A stretch of 64,000 nt of DNA from Acinetobacter pragensis (GTDB lineage: Bacteria; Pseudomonadota; Gammaproteobacteria; Pseudomonadales; Moraxellaceae). The DNA lies in NCBI RefSeq assembly GCF_001605895.1, contig NZ_LUAW01000023.1, positions 26,411 to 90,410 of the forward strand. The letters run 5' to 3'. The position numbers were made by a program, and so were the translations under genes. The notes under the pieces are model-generated. The model saw only the letters and a program-made list of their open reading frames with translations, was not told the DNA's origin and searched no databases. Shown one piece after another: positions 7,158-16,308 of this stretch (position 1 is its first letter; every line of letters begins with the position of its first letter).

Positions 7158-7475
7158 ATGGCGTGGATGGTCTTAATTGTCGCGGGCTTACTGGAAGTGG
7201 TCTGGGCCTATTCGATGAAAATATCGGAAGGATTCAGTAAATTAACACCCAGTATTTTAACAATTGTCTTTATGGCCGCCAGCTTTGCTTTGCTGTCATA
7301 TGCCATGAAGTCTTTGCCTTTAGGCACTGCCTATACCGTATGGACAGGGATTGGTGCGGTCGGTTCATTTCTGGTCGGAATTTTTGTGCTGGGTGAGCCA
7401 GCCAATGCAATGAGAATGTTGGCGGCTGTCTTAATTATTTCAGGCTTGGTCTTGATGAAGGTGTCATCCGCTTAA
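7158..7475 (+). CDS. sugE: SMR-family guanidinium exporter (Gdx/SugE), copy 2
   Basis: A second 105-residue SugE/Gdx protein has the same glutamate helix (AGLLEVVWAYSMK), GAVGSFLVG and GEPANAMR motifs. The ATG at 7158, with AGGT 9 nt upstream, is chosen because an earlier in-frame ATG (7104) would add residues unlike the family and would sit at the base of a hairpin. Charged residues occupy the same positions as in copy 1, so the pair does not show the opposite charge bias expected of an obligate antiparallel heterodimer. Each is probably a dual-topology homodimer, perhaps with some mixing. A recent tandem duplication is likely. Confidence 0.92.
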   Translation: MAWMVLIVAGLLEVVWAYSMKISEGFSKLTPSILTIVFMAASFALLSYAMKSLPLGTAYTVWTGIGAVGSFLVGIFVLGEPANAMRMLAAVLIISGLVLMKVSSA

Positions 7476-7516
7476 ATAATGAGATAATTTTTTTCAACGA
7501 CTTGGCGGGGGCGCGC

Positions 7517-7996
7517 ATGCAGCTGTCTTATATATTTTTAGAGTCACCTGTAGGTCAGCTGAAACTGGTTGCGCATGAAAGCGCTTTAGTGGCTGTGCTG
7601 TGGGAGAATGAAAATCCGAACAGAGTACGTTTGGCCACATTGGTTCATGATATTGAACATCCTATTTTGCAGGCAACGGCGCAGCAGTTGAATGAATATT
7701 TTGCTGGACAGCGCAAGCAGTTTGATTTGCCTTTGGATTTTGCCGGAACACCGTTTCAGCAGAAAGTTTGGCAGGCGCTGCTGAGCATTCCTTACGGTGA
7801 AACCCGCAGTTATAAGCAAATTGCAGAACAAATTGGCAATGTCAAAGCGGTGCGTGCGGTTGGCGCGGCCAATGGCAAAAATCCAATTTCTATTATTGCG
7901 CCGTGTCATCGTGTGGTGGGAAGTACGGGCAAACTGGTGGGCTTTGCCGGAGGATTGGGGAATAAAGATATTCTCTTGAAATTAGAAGCTTTATGA
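7517..7996 (+). CDS. ogt: Methylated-DNA--protein-cysteine methyltransferase
   Basis: This suicide repair protein transfers the alkyl group from O6-alkylguanine (and O4-alkylthymine) in DNA to its own cysteine. The 159 residues end in the MGMT domain with PYGETRSYKQIAEQIGN (winged-helix DNA contact) and the active-site motif PCHRVVG. The N-terminal ribonuclease-like domain is short, as in Ogt. No AraC-like Ada domain is present. The ATG at 7517 is preferred over a TTG at 7502 because a GGCGGGGG ribosome site fits it. It follows the sugE pair by about 40 nt and could share their transcript. Confidence 0.92.
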   Translation: MQLSYIFLESPVGQLKLVAHESALVAVLWENENPNRVRLATLVHDIEHPILQATAQQLNEYFAGQRKQFDLPLDFAGTPFQQKVWQALLSIPYGETRSYKQIAEQIGNVKAVRAVGAANGKNPISIIAPCHRVVGSTGKLVGFAGGLGNKDILLKLEAL

Positions 7997-8062
7997 ACAG
8001 AATACGTTGATGTTATTGCACTTTAAAAGCTGATCCAAGAAATATAATATGAGTTTGATTGA

Positions 8063-8734
8063 ATGAGTATTTCTCAAATTTTTGCACCGCTGCTTTCGCA
8101 ATTGTGGTGGCTGATTTTATTGGCTGCAGCCCTTGGGCTATTTAAAGTATTCAAGCCTTTGCTTAAAGGGAAAATGGGGGAGTTTACGGTCAGCGTGCAG
8201 GCCAAACTTTACTTGGATAAAGAAAAATATATCCTGTTAAATGATTGCACTTTGCCTGATGCGCAAAATAAAACCACGCAAATAGACCATATTCTGTTAA
8301 GCCCTTATGGCATTTTTGTCATCGAAACCAAAAATTATAAGGGCTGGATTTTTGGCAGCGCCCATCAAAAGATATGGACGCAGAAAATTTATAAAAAGTC
8401 ATTTAAGTTTCAAAATCCATTGCATCAAAACTATAAGCATCAAAAAGTTTTGGAAACGGTTTTGACTGATATTGTTGAGCCTGAATTGATTCATTCGATT
8501 GTAGTGTTTATGCCAGACTGTGAGTTTAAAACTGCAATGCCTGATAATATCTTCCGCGGTGCGGCATGGACAGATTATATCAAAGGCTTTCGAGAGGAAG
8601 TTATTCCAATGATGAAACTGAAACGGGTTCAATTGCGGATTGAAAAAGAAGTGCTGGAAAAATCTTGGAAGACCAACAGCACCCATGTAAAAAATTTAAA
8701 ACAGAAAAATAATGCAGCTGAAGCGGAGTTTTAA
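8063..8734 (+). CDS. NERD-domain membrane-anchored protein
   Basis: The 223 residues begin with one membrane helix (about residues 10-28), followed by a nuclease-related (NERD) domain: KGKMGEFTV, then Q-I-D-H-I-L-L-S-P-Y-G-I-F-V-I-E-T-K-N with the conserved Asp and the E-x-K of the restriction-nuclease-like core, and a GWIFGS strand. A basic C-terminal tail follows. NERD proteins are predicted nucleic-acid processing enzymes, but their targets are unknown. It sits 66 nt after ogt on the same strand, which may only be coincidence. Confidence 0.75.
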   Translation: MSISQIFAPLLSQLWWLILLAAALGLFKVFKPLLKGKMGEFTVSVQAKLYLDKEKYILLNDCTLPDAQNKTTQIDHILLSPYGIFVIETKNYKGWIFGSAHQKIWTQKIYKKSFKFQNPLHQNYKHQKVLETVLTDIVEPELIHSIVVFMPDCEFKTAMPDNIFRGAAWTDYIKGFREEVIPMMKLKRVQLRIEKEVLEKSWKTNSTHVKNLKQKNNAAEAEF

Positions 8735-9019
8735 ATAGACGCATTGGGCTTTATAGCCTTCATTTTTGTATCTTGTACATACAGAGGGGAGGCTTGCTGT
8801 TCTATTTTTATCGCTTTAATCTGCAGCCAAAGGCCTGAAGAATACTTCTGAATGCTTAAAGCAATGACTGCCCTAATATTTGCTGTGAAGTCACAGAGGC
8901 ATGGCGCGCATTCAGTGTGTACGGAACAGCACAATGTGAGCAGGCTGTTCCATTTTTTCAGACGAAACAATTATTGACGGTTTAAATAGCGATGACGTTT
9001 TTAGCGCTTAAGCATCAAG

Positions 9020-9952
9020 TCATTGATGGCTTTGCAATTTCTGCACAATCTCATCTAAAGGCTTCACTTTTTTCACTTCATCCCATAGCGCTTTCGCTTC
9101 AGGATAATGCTTTGACATCATGCCCAGCCATTGCTTATAGCGGCCAACCATGTTCATTTCTTTTTTATAGCTGCCGCTTAAAAAGCGGATTTGCAGCTGA
9201 ATCAGTTCATTCCATGTAATTAATGCGTCATTGGTATTTTGACGGATGCATTGGGTAATATCCGGTGTGGTGACGGCACCGCGTCCAATCATTAAATCCG
9301 CGCAGCCGGATTCCATCTGACATTGCTTGGCATCGGCATTGTTCCAGATCTCGCCATTGGCAATCACATTAATCTTCAGCGCTTCACGAATAGGCCGCAG
9401 CTGATCCCAGAATGCCGGCGGTGTATAGCCCTCCGCTTTGGTGCGGGCATGCACAGTTACCCAAGACGCGCCAGCATCTTCAATGGCATGCGCATTTTCA
9501 AGCGTGAAATTTCTATCCATATAGCCTAAGCGCATTTTAGCGGATACTGGAATATGCTCAGGTACGGCATCCCGTACAGCTTTGACCAGCCCGTAAACCA
9601 CTTCCGGCTCATCCAGCAGCACCGAACCGCCGCGGTGGCGGTTGACAGTTTTCGCCGGACAGCCAAAGTTCATATCAATCGCAGGCGCGCCTAATGCGAC
9701 TGCGCGCAAGGCATTGGCTGCCAGCATTTCAGGATCATTTCCTAAAAACTGCACATGCACAGGTGTTCCTGCCGCGGTTTTTCCGCCGTTAAGCAATTCC
9801 GGACAATAGGCGTGATAGACATGATCGGGCAGAACTGAATTGGTTACGCGAATGAACTCGGTCACACACCAGTCAAAGCTTCCCATGGATGTCAGTACAT
9901 CCCGCATGATTGGGTCGGTTAAACCTTCCATTGGCGCTAAAACAAGTTTCAC
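9020..9952 (-). CDS. dusC: tRNA-dihydrouridine(16) synthase
   Basis: This FMN enzyme reduces a uridine in the tRNA D-loop with NADPH. The protein shows the Dus signatures LAPMEGLTDPIMRD near the N-terminus, DMNFGCPAKTVNRHRGGS with the catalytic Cys, SAKMRLGY, VHARTKAEGY and NGEIWN. The GTG at 9952 gives the canonical VKLVLAPMEG start. A further GTG at 10015 would add 21 residues without family resemblance and is rejected. The overall sequence, including a C-terminal recognition domain with GRYKQWLGMM, fits DusC better than DusA or DusB. Confidence 0.9.
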   Translation of the reverse strand: MKLVLAPMEGLTDPIMRDVLTSMGSFDWCVTEFIRVTNSVLPDHVYHAYCPELLNGGKTAAGTPVHVQFLGNDPEMLAANALRAVALGAPAIDMNFGCPAKTVNRHRGGSVLLDEPEVVYGLVKAVRDAVPEHIPVSAKMRLGYMDRNFTLENAHAIEDAGASWVTVHARTKAEGYTPPAFWDQLRPIREALKINVIANGEIWNNADAKQCQMESGCADLMIGRGAVTTPDITQCIRQNTNDALITWNELIQLQIRFLSGSYKKEMNMVGRYKQWLGMMSKHYPEAKALWDEVKKVKPLDEIVQKLQSHQ

Positions 9953-10600
9953 AGCAGCTGCCTGAACGATGAAAAACGGTGTTATACGTTTTTTTTCAGC
10001 GCTTGTCCAGCTCACGAAAATTACAGGGTCAGATTCTTTTTAGATCTTTAATTTAAAGGATTTAACTGGTGGATTTAGGAGATTGCTGACTCAGCTGAGA
10101 ATGGAGATTTCCCCATGCATATAATGCACGTAATTAATGTTTTAATTAAAGCATTTGAAATAAATAGCGCTGGGCGTGCTGTATGAAATTAATACACATG
10201 GGCCATTCATACTTCAATAAAAAGATAATGCGATGGATAGAAGTAAAGTGTTTAAGTTAACTGAATAAATCGAGTTAAGGCAGAGCGCAAGGCATTAAAG
10301 CCAATAGTTTAAGAAAAATGATGCTTGAAATTTAAGTTAAGAGAGAAACATCCTGTTTTGTTAAATGCTTGAAATGATTTTTTGAATACAGGTTAAAACT
10401 AAGTGATTGATAAGTTGTTAAGATATTTTATTTTTTATAATAAATTGAATGATCAGCTTACTTTTAAAGCGGGCAATTAAATAAAAAGAACAAGCTTGTG
10501 AACTGGTTATCAATCTTGATTTTTTTTGATAATTTGGCGAAGTAAACAAATATTCACTTGTGCTATAAAAATATTATAAGAAGACAAAAGGGACAGGGAT
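9953..10600. other. AT-rich gene-free region before the fimbrial cluster
   Basis: About 650 nt without a convincing coding frame on either strand. It is distinctly AT-rich compared with its left neighbour dusC and holds several short A/T runs, as expected upstream of horizontally acquired or H-NS-bound fimbrial loci. Nothing more specific could be recognised. It should contain the promoter of the 10601 gene, whose ribosome site AGGGA precedes its ATG. Confidence 0.5.
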
Positions 10601-10924
10601 ATGTTTAAAAAATTAGCGATAATTTTTATATCTGCAATCTCAGCGTGTTCGATTTTTGCGCAAGATGATATGAAGCTGAATTTCCGCGGTGAAATTTATG
10701 AAAATACCTGTGACTTATACCAAGCTTCAGCTGAAGAAAAATGCGCCGTATTAGAAAATCAGTGGTTTCAGCTGCACAATAGAATCATCGATCCAAAATT
10801 ATCTGCAGAAGAAATTCAAGCATATGTGCGAAATTTCTCTGAAGTTCATTCTACTTTTTATGGCGCAAGCCTGAAATCAGTTAACGAAAACCAAGCTTTC
10901 AATATCGAAATCCACTATAAATAA
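10601..10924 (+). CDS. short secreted protein resembling a half-length type 1 pilin
   Basis: The 107-residue protein has a signal peptide (MFKKLAIIFISAISACSIFA). Its mature N-terminus, KLNFRGEIYENTCDLYQ, matches the pilin strand INFTGEIINAACDIK of the FimA encoded at 11274, including the first pilin Cys. A second Cys follows only about 11 residues later, and the protein ends after about 87 mature residues in a beta-like AFNIEIHYK. It is roughly half the length of a pilin, so it may be a degenerate pilin, a chain terminator or a regulator. It has its own terminator at 10946-10982 and lies 349 nt before fimA. Confidence 0.6.
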   Translation: MFKKLAIIFISAISACSIFAQDDMKLNFRGEIYENTCDLYQASAEEKCAVLENQWFQLHNRIIDPKLSAEEIQAYVRNFSEVHSTFYGASLKSVNENQAFNIEIHYK

Positions 10925-10945
10925 AATAATTTTATATATATCAAT

Positions 10946-10982
10946 AAAATAGCATAATTTGAATAAAATTCATGCTATTTTT
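10946..10982 (+). terminator. terminator after the short pilin-like gene
   Basis: AAAATAGCAT (10946-10955) pairs with ATGCTATTTT (10972-10981) with a T-run at the end, just after the 10601 gene. This separates that gene from the main fimbrial operon. Confidence 0.7.
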
Positions 10983-11273
10983 CATTTTTAGAGGGAAGTT
11001 TTTTTGTACCTGATAAAATGCCATTGTAATTATTAATATTAATATAAATCATTATCTTAATTTCTATTAATCATGGTTTTTATGTGTAAAAGATAAGTTT
11101 TTCTCGTGAAATTTACAAAAAATATATAAAAAAGGTTTTCAAATTATTTTTTTCTGCTATCTTACACAAAATGTAAGATATGTCACACTTTATGCTGTAT
11201 CTGTGTTTGTGACCATATTTTAATAACTCCATGATTAATTGGAAAACTTATTTATTTGCTTTAGGTTAAACAC

Positions 11274-11813
11274 ATGAAAACACAAATCGCTTTGACTCTT
11301 GCTGCATCACTTTCTGCTTTGACTTTCACTGCGCCAGCTTTTGCTGCAGGCCAAATTAACTTTACAGGTGAAATTATTAATGCTGCTTGTGACATTAAAA
11401 TTAATAGCAGCACGTCCAACGAAGTTGTTCTGGGTAAATGGCCAACGTCTATGTTCAAGGTTGCAGGCGACAAGTCAACTCCTGCAAACTTCACGATTAA
11501 CGTAGAAAACTGTGCTGCGGGCACTTATCAAGTGAACTTTTCAGGAACTGCAGATGCAACTAATACGCAGCTGTTAAAAGCGTCTGCGGCGACAGGCGTT
11601 GGTATTGCAATTATCAACAGAAGCGGTACAAATAAGCCGGTTAATTTAAATACAATTACTGGACAAGATTCTAATGCGGTTTTAACTGCAGCGGGCACAG
11701 GCGTTACAGCGGTAGGCGAATTGCCTTTGCAAGCTTTTTATCAAGCGACTGGCGCACCGGTTACTGCGGGTAAAGCGGATGCGACAGTAAGCATTACGTT
11801 GCAGCAAAAATAA
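11274..11813 (+). CDS. fimA: Type 1 fimbrial major subunit (pilin)
   Basis: The 179-residue protein has a signal peptide cleaved after AFAA, then the chaperone-usher pilin fold. The donor-strand region is followed by INFTGEIINAACDI with the first Cys, and NFTINVENCAAGTYQV with the second, which together make the pilin disulphide. It ends in a DATVSITLQQK beta strand, although the last residue is Lys rather than the usual Tyr. It is the first gene of a four-gene unit (pilin, chaperone, usher, adhesin) and should form the shaft of a surface fimbria. A 349-nt AT-rich region precedes it. Confidence 0.9.
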   Translation: MKTQIALTLAASLSALTFTAPAFAAGQINFTGEIINAACDIKINSSTSNEVVLGKWPTSMFKVAGDKSTPANFTINVENCAAGTYQVNFSGTADATNTQLLKASAATGVGIAIINRSGTNKPVNLNTITGQDSNAVLTAAGTGVTAVGELPLQAFYQATGAPVTAGKADATVSITLQQK

Positions 11814-11836
11814 TTTAAAATTATTGAGGATTTGCC

Positions 11837-12535
11837 ATGCGCCTGAATTTATCTGTACTCGCGGTTATTTTATCTGGCCTTGCTTTTGCATCGCCAAGTT
11901 ATGCCGCAATTCAGGCTATGGCAAGCCGCGTCATTTATAGCAGCGAAAATAAAGCTGCGACACTGACGCTCAAAAATAATGCATCTAAAGCGTATATTGT
12001 TCAAACTTGGCTTGAGCCGGGTGAAGATAAAACAGCTATATCAAAAGTGCCGTTTATTGTTACTCCGCCATTGATTAAAATTGAACCGCAAAAAGAATCA
12101 GTCTTGCGTTTTATCTATTCAGGCACAGGTCTGCCGACAGACCGTGAAAGTCAAGTATGGATCAATGTGCAGGAAATTCCGCCTAAGCCGGAAGAAGAGA
12201 ATACCTTGCAGCTGGCTGTACGTTCCAAAATCAAGCTGTTTTACCGTCCGCAGCAAATTGAAATGGATTTGCCTGAAGCCGTAAAAAAACTGCAATGGTC
12301 GCTAGAAAATGGAACGCTGAAATTAAAAAACAATAGCCCGTTATTTATCACCATCGGTGATTTAACACTGGGAAAAAATGACAAGCCAATCAGCCAAATG
12401 CAGCGCGATATGGTTCCGCCATTTCAAAGTATTGATGTTTTGAATCATATTCCGAACACGATTAAAAGCCTTCAATTTACGTATATTAATGACTATGGCG
12501 GCAATACTGAAATGCCTGAAGTTATTTTGAAATAA
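11837..12535 (+). CDS. fimC: Periplasmic fimbrial chaperone (PapD/FimC family)
   Basis: This 232-residue secreted protein has two immunoglobulin-like domains. The subunit-anchoring Arg occurs in ASRVIYSSENKA just after the signal peptide, and the Lys in AVRSKIKLFYRP, both needed for capping pilins by donor-strand complementation. The proline-rich P-P-L-I-K-I-E-P-Q stretch and the domain-2 NNSPLFITIGDL also match. It lies 23 nt after fimA and directly abuts the usher start, so it is translated in the same operon. Confidence 0.93.
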   Translation: MRLNLSVLAVILSGLAFASPSYAAIQAMASRVIYSSENKAATLTLKNNASKAYIVQTWLEPGEDKTAISKVPFIVTPPLIKIEPQKESVLRFIYSGTGLPTDRESQVWINVQEIPPKPEEENTLQLAVRSKIKLFYRPQQIEMDLPEAVKKLQWSLENGTLKLKNNSPLFITIGDLTLGKNDKPISQMQRDMVPPFQSIDVLNHIPNTIKSLQFTYINDYGGNTEMPEVILK

Positions 12536-15109
12536 ATGTCAAATTTGCGGCAGTATCACGTGCGCTATTTAAAACTTTCATTACTTAGCCTGAGTATTGC
12601 AGCGCAGCATGCTTACGCTGAAGATCCAGAATTTAATACCGCTTTTTTAAAAGATGTAAGCGATCAGGTCGTATTTGAAGCCGTCACGAAAGGCTACAGC
12701 CTTATTCCAGGCAATTATGATTTCAGTATTTTTCTGAATGATCAGCGCATAGATAAAAGAAAAATCAAGTTTTATCAAAAAGGCCAAGAGGTTGTGCCTT
12801 GCATCGACGCCAGCTTTATTGACGATTATCAGATTCTGTATGAAATTGATCAATCAGCTCAAGAAACATCTGACTCGGCCTGCTATGACCTGACGGCATT
12901 GCCCGGCGCTAAACTGAATTTTGATGCAGGCATGCAAACCTTGAATTTATCTATTCCTCAGGTTTTTCTGCGTCAAAATGTTCGAGGCTATATTTCACCT
13001 AAATTATATGATCAGGGCATTAATGCTTTGATTGTAAATTACAATGCCAATACCAGCTTATATAAGGCCCAGTCCGGCAAAGAATTCAGCAACAGCAGCT
13101 TACTGCTGAACAGCGGAATCAATTGGGGCGCATGGCGTTACCGCAATCAAAGCAGTTTTATAAAAAGCAGCGGATATTCAGCGGAATGGGACAGCGCGGT
13201 CAATAAAATTGAGCGTGACATTATTCCGCTGAAAGCGCGCATAGAATTAGGCGATGCAAATACCCGAAGCGATGTCTTTGACAGCATTAACTTCCGCGGC
13301 GTGCAGTTCAGCAGTGATGATGCGCAGCTGCCTATCGGCCTGCAAAATTATGCGCCGGTCATCCGCGGGACGGCGCGCAGCAATGCGCTGGTTGAAATCC
13401 GTCAAAACAATTATTTGGTGTACAGCATGAATGTTGCGCCCGGTAATTTTGAAATTAAGGATTTATACGCAGCCAATGACAGCGGTGATTTAGAAATTAA
13501 AGTCATTGAAAGCGATGGATCGGTCCGCACCTTTACTCAACCATACGCTTCTGTCCCGAATATGATTCGCGCAGGTCAGAAAAAATATCAAGTGACTGCT
13601 GGACAGTACCGCAGCGGTTCTGATGATTATCAGCCCTATTTTGGGCAATTGACCTATACTTTGGGTTTAAATAATTACCTCACGCCTTATGCAGGAATTT
13701 TAGCGGCTGAAGACTATTATTCAGCTGCAGGCGGCGTTGCCTGGTCGGTTGGCCAGTTCGGCGCCCTATCTGCGGACTTAAGCTTTGCCAATAATACTTT
13801 GTCGAATGGCCGTCAAGAGGATGGCTTGGGCGTACGGCTGCTGTATGCCAAATCTATTCAATCGTTGGGTACTGATATTCATTTAGCAGGCTATCATTAT
13901 ACCGCCAGCTATTATGGCTTTTCTGATGCAGTACAGGAAAAGGCTCAGTGGAGAAATGGCGTCTATGAATATAATGATCAAGATCCGTCTGCTGTGAATG
14001 ATCCGGCTGTTTCAGCGGAGGCTCAGACACGTTCATACTATTCAACTGTTTTTTATAATAAAAAAAATCAATATCAAATTTCCTTGAATCAGCGGTTGGG
14101 TAAATGGGGGCAGCTCTATGCTAACTTATCCGATACGCAGTTCTGGCAGAAAGATTACAATCAGCGTAACTGGCAAATTGGTTATAACAACAATATTCAA
14201 CGCTTATCCTATGGTGTGTATTATCAGAACAGCAAAAGTTTGTTCGCTGGCTCTGATTATTCCATTGGGCTGAATTTCAGTTTTCCGCTGGATCAGCTGA
14301 AACCGTTTAAAAAGCACGATGTGACTTCTAATAATAATTATCAGTATTCAGGTGATGATGGCGCAATGGTGCAAAGCGCTTTGACAGCCAATTTTCTAAA
14401 AGATAATAATCTGCAAACACAGCTGCAAGTGAGCCATTCTGAGAAAAGCGGTGACAGCTTGAATTTAAATGCGGCCTATCAGGGAACTAAAGGCAACAGC
14501 AATATCGGCTATGCGTATTCGGATCAGTATCAGCAAGTGTATGCCGGGGTGAATGGCGGCATTCTGATGCACGAAAAAGGGGTGATTTTTGGGCAGCAGA
14601 TGAATAATTCGCCTATCCTGATTGAAGCGAAAGGCGCAAGCAATATCCGCATAGAGAATCAAACTGGCTTAAAGCTGGACAAGAATGGCTATGCGATTAT
14701 GAGCGGCAGCAGCCCATATGCGAAAAACCGTGTGGCATTGCAAGCCGAAGATTTAGGCCAGAATATTTTTATTGAAGATTTGGTGCGCAATGACATTGTT
14801 CCGACTAAATTTGCTGTCGTCAAAGTTGAATTTAATGTAAAAACTGGCCACAGTGTTTTGGTGAATTTGAACTATAACGGCCATGAGTTGGCGGCTGGTA
14901 CAGAAATCAGCGATGTAGCCAATTTGAACCGCTATGGTTTAGTCGGTTTAAATAGTCAGGCTTTTTTAACCAATGTGGAATCCGGTCAAAAAATGTTTGC
15001 AAAGTGGGGCAGTGCAGATACTCAGCAATGCAGCTTTATACTGCCTGAATTAAACAGCCGCAATATCGGCTATGATGAATTGACGCTTGCATGTGAAGCA
15101 GGAGAGTAA
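12536..15109 (+). CDS. fimD: Outer-membrane fimbrial usher (FimD/PapC family)
   Basis: The 857-residue usher secretes and assembles chaperone-bound pilins. It begins with a signal peptide, then the N-terminal chaperone-binding domain (FNTAFLKDV and PGNYDFSIFLNDQRI), a beta-barrel with the conserved stretch RGTARSNALVEIRQNNYLVYSMNV and the plug domain, and a C-terminal domain with FGKWG-like and CSFILPE motifs and a Cys pair. The ATG follows the fimC stop without a gap. Length is within the usual 800-880. The gene is complete with no frameshift. Confidence 0.95.
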   Translation: MSNLRQYHVRYLKLSLLSLSIAAQHAYAEDPEFNTAFLKDVSDQVVFEAVTKGYSLIPGNYDFSIFLNDQRIDKRKIKFYQKGQEVVPCIDASFIDDYQILYEIDQSAQETSDSACYDLTALPGAKLNFDAGMQTLNLSIPQVFLRQNVRGYISPKLYDQGINALIVNYNANTSLYKAQSGKEFSNSSLLLNSGINWGAWRYRNQSSFIKSSGYSAEWDSAVNKIERDIIPLKARIELGDANTRSDVFDSINFRGVQFSSDDAQLPIGLQNYAPVIRGTARSNALVEIRQNNYLVYSMNVAPGNFEIKDLYAANDSGDLEIKVIESDGSVRTFTQPYASVPNMIRAGQKKYQVTAGQYRSGSDDYQPYFGQLTYTLGLNNYLTPYAGILAAEDYYSAAGGVAWSVGQFGALSADLSFANNTLSNGRQEDGLGVRLLYAKSIQSLGTDIHLAGYHYTASYYGFSDAVQEKAQWRNGVYEYNDQDPSAVNDPAVSAEAQTRSYYSTVFYNKKNQYQISLNQRLGKWGQLYANLSDTQFWQKDYNQRNWQIGYNNNIQRLSYGVYYQNSKSLFAGSDYSIGLNFSFPLDQLKPFKKHDVTSNNNYQYSGDDGAMVQSALTANFLKDNNLQTQLQVSHSEKSGDSLNLNAAYQGTKGNSNIGYAYSDQYQQVYAGVNGGILMHEKGVIFGQQMNNSPILIEAKGASNIRIENQTGLKLDKNGYAIMSGSSPYAKNRVALQAEDLGQNIFIEDLVRNDIVPTKFAVVKVEFNVKTGHSVLVNLNYNGHELAAGTEISDVANLNRYGLVGLNSQAFLTNVESGQKMFAKWGSADTQQCSFILPELNSRNIGYDELTLACEAGE

Positions 15110-15110
15110 A

Positions 15111-16199
15111 ATGAAAAATAACCGGTTTCGGCTGCTTCTTAATTTATTTTTACTGGCTATTGGCCTGACTGCGGTACAAAGCACATGGGCAATGCGTTGC
15201 CTGTCGGGTCCCAAAGCGTCGAGTTCTTTTAATATTGATAATGCAACAAATAAAACAAATACAACAAATGTCGGCACGATCACCGTGACCAATTTTAACA
15301 GTGCCGCGAATGCCTTGCTGTGGGAATCTCAAACCTATTCATCGACATTTACCTGTTATGATGATGCAACGACCAACTCAAGTGAAGATGCTTATTTATA
15401 TGTCGATGACGCTGCGAAAAAATTAGCGACAGATTTTGGCAACTCTAATTTAATTATGGGCATCCGTTTCAATGGCCAAGAATATCCCATTACAAAAACT
15501 ACCGATAAAATCGCCACAGGGAAGCAAGCTTTAAGCTACCAATCAGATAATCTTTTTTCATTTTCTACAGCTGCTGATAATTGTCGTTTTATTGGGAAGT
15601 ATGCCGTGAGCCGCCGCTGTGCTGACCCCAAAACCATTACTTTAACGTATTCTTTATATATTAAGGCGCGCGGTTCAGGCAGCAACTTTCCTGCAACAGT
15701 TAAAACTTACGATGTTTTTCAGCTGGATGGGAAAGGGGGCCGGAATGGCAGCGGTAATTTTCAGGAAAAAGTCAGCGGCATTCAAATCAAATATGTCGAA
15801 TGCGTACCGGTTTTGAACACACAGACGGTTGATTTAGGTCAATATTATGCCTATCAAGACACCAATACTATTTTAAGAAAAACACCATTTTCTATTAATG
15901 TTATTACCAATGGCAAAGACTGTGCAGCATATCCTTTTGTAGGAATTTTTAGTTCAGCCTATCAAGTTGATGATCAGACCATAACCGCAATTGAAACGGA
16001 CATGAAAGATGTGATTGGCATCCGTCTATTTGAGTCCGGAAATAGCGCGCCGCTGAAGTTGAATGACAAGATTGATTTCGGCTATAGCAGCAATACTCAA
16101 TTGACGAAAAACTTCGAAGCAGGCGTACTTTTTTTGAAAAAGCCAGCCAATGCGGGAAAATTTACGTCAGTGATTAATTACGAAGTTTATTTCAAATAG
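15111..16199 (+). CDS. Fimbrial tip adhesin
   Basis: The ATG at 15111, preceded by CAGGAGAG, is preferred over an upstream GTG-like extension because it gives a clean signal peptide (MKNNRFRLLLNLFLLAIGL, cleaved after WA). The 362-residue product has about 200 residues of Cys-containing N-terminal receptor-binding domain and a C-terminal pilin-like domain (VDLGQYYAYQ, SINVITNGKDC, and a final beta strand INYEVYFK). This two-domain plan and the last place in the operon fit a tip adhesin. The ligand cannot be predicted. Confidence 0.8.
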   Translation: MKNNRFRLLLNLFLLAIGLTAVQSTWAMRCLSGPKASSSFNIDNATNKTNTTNVGTITVTNFNSAANALLWESQTYSSTFTCYDDATTNSSEDAYLYVDDAAKKLATDFGNSNLIMGIRFNGQEYPITKTTDKIATGKQALSYQSDNLFSFSTAADNCRFIGKYAVSRRCADPKTITLTYSLYIKARGSGSNFPATVKTYDVFQLDGKGGRNGSGNFQEKVSGIQIKYVECVPVLNTQTVDLGQYYAYQDTNTILRKTPFSINVITNGKDCAAYPFVGIFSSAYQVDDQTITAIETDMKDVIGIRLFESGNSAPLKLNDKIDFGYSSNTQLTKNFEAGVLFLKKPANAGKFTSVINYEVYFK

Positions 16200-16308
16200 G
16201 CATGGTCTAAATATTTTATCTCTTGCCTTGGAATATTTTTAATAAAGAAAATGGCTGATTTCATTTTTGGCCTAGGCGTTTTTAATCAGGATATTTCTAT
16301 TCTTGCAA

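Noticed and set aside
8063..8734. anti-phage defence system around the NERD gene
   Set aside because: No partner nuclease, helicase or restriction genes adjoin it; ogt and dusC are housekeeping.
8731..8970. 79-codon minus-strand frame between the NERD gene and dusC
   Set aside because: No ribosome site, irregular Cys/Lys-rich composition, no recognisable family.
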